A stretch of 64,000 nt of DNA from JAKZVK01 sp965237575. GTDB lineage: Bacteria; Acidobacteriota; Terriglobia; Bryobacterales; UBA6623. The stretch spans positions 1,798,001 to 1,862,000 of the forward strand of contig CBDEGI010000003.1 of assembly GCA_965237575.1 (NCBI GenBank), in the 5' to 3' direction. This document shows, piece after piece, positions 60,579 through 64,000 of the stretch (position 1 is the stretch's first letter; every line of letters begins with the position of its first letter). The notes under the pieces were generated by a model. The model worked only from the letters and a program-made list of their open reading frames with translations, made no database searches and had not been told where the DNA came from. Made by a program: the position numbers and the translations under genes.

Positions 60579-61874
60579 TTACTGCTCGCGGATGTCTTCC
60601 ACCAGCGTGCCGGTCGGGCGTAGGCGGCCGTTGAAGCCTTCTTCGTAGGAATGTGTTTCGATTCGCGCGCCGTCCGCGGTTGGACGCGTGACGCTGCGGA
60701 CGACCTCGCGGCCACCCATGCGGCTGGGATCGGCGATGCTACGGCTGCGTGTCGTTGTGTTTTCGATGGTTTCGCCGCCGGCACCCAGGCGCGTTTCGCG
60801 GCGGGTCGTCTGCTGCAACGCGAAACTGCCGCCCGCATTGAGGTTGCCGGCCCCGCCGCTGGAAGACGAACCGTACATCTCCACCGTTTCGGCCGTCGAT
60901 CCGTCGGAGTTTTCGACCAGCTTGCCGACGGTGCGACTTGAGGACTCGAAGCGGTCCTGATTGGCGACGCTGCGTTTCGAGACCGTGGTCTCGGTGGTCG
61001 CGACGTTGCCCGAACGTGTCAGTGTCGACTCTTCCCGCTCCGACTCGATCAGACGTCCGGCGCCGTTGTCGACGTGGCGGGTGGTCTTGATTTGGGCCGA
61101 CCCTTCACCTTGCTCGGTACGAACGGACTCCTCGCGGCGATACGGCTGAAACCGCTGATCGAGAGCGGGCCGTTCGGCAGTTGTGACGGTGCGTGTGGTA
61201 TTGCCCGCCTTCCGCTCAACGGTCGTGGTTCGCTCGGTGGGCCGCATGCGCCCATTGACATCGGATTCGTAGACCGTGGCGATGCGTTGCACCGATCCGT
61301 CGGGCATCAACCGCTCTTCATTGCGCACGAGCTGCTGGCTGACGGCGTTACCCGCCGTGTCGTAGCGGTGAGTGCGCCGCTCGGTGACGCGGCCGGCGGT
61401 CGTGCGGCTGAGCACTTGCTCGGACTCGGTGAGGTAGGGAACGTCGCGTCCGCTGCTGTTACGAAGACGCCGAGTGGTGCTCCGGGTCGTGTCAGTACCG
61501 TGGCCCGAGATCGTAATGGCGCCCAGCGTGGCACGTCCGCCGAGGTCGTAGCCGCGTTTCGTGACCGTGCTCGACTTGGGCGGCGTAGGCGTATCGGGCT
61601 CCGCCCCGGCACCGGCTTCCTCGGGAGCTTTCTCGACCGGGGAACCTTCGTCGGCTTTGGCCTCGGCTTCGGGCTTGTCGCCTTCGTCCGCTGCTTCGGG
61701 TGCAGGCTCTTCTTTGCTCGCACCGGAAATCACCACGATCCCCACGGGAGAAACCGTGACGGTCGGCGGCGGTGGGGGCTCTTCGCTATGCGAGGGCTCC
61801 TCGGGAGGGGGCGTTTCCTGTCCGGCGGCCCAGGGACCGATAACGAGGGCGAAGACAAGCAGAACAAATCGCAC
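60579..61874 (-). CDS. Secreted low-complexity Thr/Arg/Glu-rich protein
   Basis: 431 residues with a signal peptide (MRFVLLVFALVIGPWAAGQ). Residues 20-115 are Glu/Pro/Ala-rich and acidic. From about 125 on, the chain is built of short beta-type runs rich in T, R, E and S, with recurring motifs such as V.R..ER...DG..Q, TTTVERKAGNTTRTVTT, RRETRLGAGGETIENTTT and RPTADGARIETHSYEEG, comparable to RHS-like strands. No known domain was recognised. It is probably an exported surface or matrix protein restricted to this lineage. It is convergent with lpxC. Confidence 0.65.
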   Translation of the reverse strand: MRFVLLVFALVIGPWAAGQETPPPEEPSHSEEPPPPPTVTVSPVGIVVISGASKEEPAPEAADEGDKPEAEAKADEGSPVEKAPEEAGAGAEPDTPTPPKSSTVTKRGYDLGGRATLGAITISGHGTDTTRSTTRRLRNSSGRDVPYLTESEQVLSRTTAGRVTERRTHRYDTAGNAVSQQLVRNEERLMPDGSVQRIATVYESDVNGRMRPTERTTTVERKAGNTTRTVTTAERPALDQRFQPYRREESVRTEQGEGSAQIKTTRHVDNGAGRLIESEREESTLTRSGNVATTETTVSKRSVANQDRFESSSRTVGKLVENSDGSTAETVEMYGSSSSGGAGNLNAGGSFALQQTTRRETRLGAGGETIENTTTRSRSIADPSRMGGREVVRSVTRPTADGARIETHSYEEGFNGRLRPTGTLVEDIREQ

Positions 61875-62091
61875 GGGCTACCTCACGCAGAACTCTCTTT
61901 CAGTGTAACGAGGCTCTACGGCCGCGCAACGGGAAAAACCGGTACCCACGCTAGGGATTTCACCCTAACCTTGCGCCTGGGTGTTCCGAGTTGTGGGATG
62001 GAGTCCCATGGGAACGGGAGTGACGGCGAGCTTCATGATGAGCTTCTGAACTCCTCGCGCCCAGGCGTAGCACGCTAATGCCTGGACGATT

Positions 62092-64000
62092 CTACGCTGA
62101 TTTCTTCTTCAAGCGCTTGCGGAGCACCTTAGCGAGAATGCGGCCCGTGTAGCTCTTGCGCGAACGCATGACCTGCTCCGGTGTGCCGTAGGCGACGACC
62201 TCACCTCCCTGGTCACCCCCTTCCGGGCCCAGGTCGATGATCCAATCGGCGGCCTTGATCACGTCGGGGTTGTGCTCGATGACGACGATGGTGTTGCCGA
62301 GGTCGGTGAGGCGGTGCAACACCTCGAGCAGTTTCGAAACGTCCTCGAAGTGCAGGCCGGTCGTAGGCTCGTCGAGCAGGTAGAGCGTCTTGCCGGTCTG
62401 GCGCTTGCTTAACTCGCGGGCCAGCTTGATGCGTTGCGCCTCACCGCCGGAGAGCGTGGTCGATGACTGCCCCAAGTGGATGTAGCCCAGGCCCACGTCA
62501 ACCAGCGTTTTCAGCTTGACGTGGATTTGCGGGATCTTCTCCATGACGGGAAGCGCTTCTTCCACCGTTGATTCCAGCAGGTCCGCGATCGACACACCCT
62601 TGTACTCCACCTGCAGCGTTTCCTGGTTGTAGCGGCGTCCGCGGCAGGCGTCGCACGTCACGTAGACGTCGGGCAGAAAGTTCATTTCGATGCGCGACTG
62701 CCCGTCGCCCTGGCAGACCTCACACCGACCACCCTTGACGTTGAAGCTGAACCGCCCCTGTTGATATCCTCGGGCGCGCGATTCCGGAAGCATGGCGTAG
62801 AGCGCGCGGATCGGCGTAAACACTCCGGTGTACGTGGCAGGGTTAGAACGCGGTGTGCGGCCGATCGGCGACTGGTCGATGCGGATCACCTTGTCGACCA
62901 AGTCGGCGCCGTCGATGCTGTCGTGGCGTCCCGGCGCGGCGTTCGAGCGGTAGATCTTGCGCGCCAGCGCAGGGTAGAGAATGTCGTTCACCAGCGTCGA
63001 CTTTCCGCTGCCCGAAACGCCGGTCACCACAATGAACATTCCCAGCGGGAATCCCACGTCGATCCGTTTGAGGTTGTGCTCGCTTGCACCGCGCACCGTC
63101 AGCACCTTGCCGTTCGGCGAGCGCCGCTGTTCGGGTACGGGAACTTGCTTCTTGCCGGCAAGGTATTGACCCGTGAGCGAAGCGGCGGATTCCGCCACTT
63201 GCTTCGGCGTGCCGCTGGCCACCAGGTTGCCGCCGAGCCTGCCCGCGCCGATGCCCAGATCGACGACGTAGTCGGCGCGCTGGATCGTGTCAAAGTCGTG
63301 CTCGACGACGATGATCGTGTTGCCCAGATCACGCAATTGCCCAAGCGTGTTCAATAGGCGGTCGTTGTCGCGCGCATGGAGACCGATGGAAGGCTCGTCC
63401 AACACGTAGAGCACGCCGCGCAGCTCGGAGCCGATTTGCGTCGCCAGCCGTACACGCTGTGCCTCGCCGCCCGATAGCGTGGCAGCCGAACGAGACAGAC
63501 TCAAGTAGTCCAACCCAACGGCGGTGAGGAAGCGTAGCCGCCGGCGGACTTCGTCGACGATGCGGCCCGCGACCTGTTTCTGACGTTCGGTGAGTTCGAG
63601 ATCATCCATCGTCTCGACGGCGCGGGTGATCGAAAGCCCGGCTAACTCCGAGATCGAAAGGTCAGCCAGCTTGACAGCAAGGCTTTCGGGCCGCAAGCGC
63701 CGCCCCCCGCACTCCGGGCACGGGCTCGGCGACATAAAGCTGGTCATCCATGAACGGTAGGTGTCGGTGGCGTAGGTCTGCTGCCACCCCTCGAGCAGAT
63801 GCAGCAGGCCGGAGAACGGCCGGCCGGCGCGCGCCCCGTTCGAGCCGGTCTCGCCGTAGAGAAGACGCTGCCGTTGGGATTCGGTGAGCTGCTCGAGGCT
63901 CTTGTCGAGAGGAATCCGGGCTGACTTTGCTCCCGCGGTCAGCGATCGCTCGACGCGCGGTGCAAGCAGGCCCTGCGCGATGCCGCCGTCGAGCAGTGGC
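62092..64000 (-). CDS. uvrA: UvrABC system protein A, C-terminal two thirds (5' end outside window)
   Basis: UvrA is the damage-recognising ATPase of nucleotide excision repair. The visible 636 residues include SPSPCPECGGRRLRPESL, the first ABC signature (LSRSAATLSGGEAQRVRLAT) with LYVLDEPSIGLHARD, the second Walker A (VTGVSGSGKSTLVNDILYPA), the C-terminal zinc finger (CEVCQGDG ... CDACRGRR), and the second signature (TTLSGGEAQRIKLARELSKR) with LYLLDEPTTGLH. The end KVLRKRLKKKSA is normal. The reading frame stays open to the right edge (TDTYRSWMTSF region and upstream), so the N-terminal ATP-binding part is unseen. Confidence 0.97.
   Translation of the reverse strand, partial: PLLDGGIAQGLLAPRVERSLTAGAKSARIPLDKSLEQLTESQRQRLLYGETGSNGARAGRPFSGLLHLLEGWQQTYATDTYRSWMTSFMSPSPCPECGGRRLRPESLAVKLADLSISELAGLSITRAVETMDDLELTERQKQVAGRIVDEVRRRLRFLTAVGLDYLSLSRSAATLSGGEAQRVRLATQIGSELRGVLYVLDEPSIGLHARDNDRLLNTLGQLRDLGNTIIVVEHDFDTIQRADYVVDLGIGAGRLGGNLVASGTPKQVAESAASLTGQYLAGKKQVPVPEQRRSPNGKVLTVRGASEHNLKRIDVGFPLGMFIVVTGVSGSGKSTLVNDILYPALARKIYRSNAAPGRHDSIDGADLVDKVIRIDQSPIGRTPRSNPATYTGVFTPIRALYAMLPESRARGYQQGRFSFNVKGGRCEVCQGDGQSRIEMNFLPDVYVTCDACRGRRYNQETLQVEYKGVSIADLLESTVEEALPVMEKIPQIHVKLKTLVDVGLGYIHLGQSSTTLSGGEAQRIKLARELSKRQTGKTLYLLDEPTTGLHFEDVSKLLEVLHRLTDLGNTIVVIEHNPDVIKAADWIIDLGPEGGDQGGEVVAYGTPEQVMRSRKSYTGRILAKVLRKRLKKKSA

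Overview
The window looks like a chromosomal segment of an Acidobacteriota member, most likely a Solibacter/Bryobacter relative. The reasons are two families of secreted proteins ending in the Solibacter-type TIGR03437 domain, a DUF1549/DUF1553-DUF1501-PPC cassette, a DUF3500 protein, an SBBP-repeat protein and tandem CocE/NonD hydrolases. LpxC, a TonB-dependent receptor and many signal-peptide or Tat-exported proteins show a Gram-negative envelope. G+C is high throughout and codon use is uniform in the intact genes. No tRNA, rRNA, CRISPR array or prophage was recognised.

Layout. 1-22.9 kb is ordinary chromosome: an exported Gfo/Idh/MocA oxidoreductase (cut by the window edge), an SGNH hydrolase, small secreted proteins, an unusually long Tex protein, ATP-type PEP carboxykinase, a tandem Rid-domain protein, ThiL, an M23 peptidase, a metallophosphoesterase, an SBBP/TIGR03437 protein, two paralogous CocE/NonD hydrolases, an amidohydrolase, FabH and a SprT-like metalloprotein. 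22.9-32.0 kb is a disturbed region: a gene desert, then two head-to-tail copies of a secreted FG-GAP propeller/TIGR03437 gene. Both copies carry an IS1595-type element at exactly the same base with the same 8-bp target duplication, a 1028-bp IS in one and a 254-bp MITE-like derivative in the other. Indel-riddled pieces of a formylglycine-generating-enzyme-like gene and of an IS1380-type transposase lie between the copies. The better copy begins with a stray 5' end of a Ser/Thr kinase gene.

32.3-50.7 kb holds an APC permease, the DUF1549/1553-DUF1501-PPC cassette (first gene frameshifted), an ASPIC/UnbV relic, a DUF58 gene followed by a BatD/DUF4381-like gene, an SDR dehydrogenase, a DUF3500 protein, a proline-rich membrane protein with a poly-C frameshift, and a second DUF58 gene whose stop overlaps the start of a TonB receptor gene. 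50.7-64 kb holds a VCBS lipoprotein, an NtrY/NtrX two-component pair, a 1.2-kb repeat-filled gap, a TPR-like protein, RNase III with a small exported partner, LpxC, an exported low-complexity protein, and the 3' part of uvrA.

Functionally this is a housekeeping backbone (tex, pckA, thiL, fabH, rnc, lpxC, uvrA, ntrYX) mixed with exported and surface proteins. The most unusual parts are the duplicated propeller locus with matching insertions, the poly-C tracts that break two unrelated exported or membrane-protein loci, the insert in Tex, and several families of dispersed palindromic repeats. Part of the 26-28 kb disorder and the single-base frameshifts may be assembly error, and this is said where it applies.
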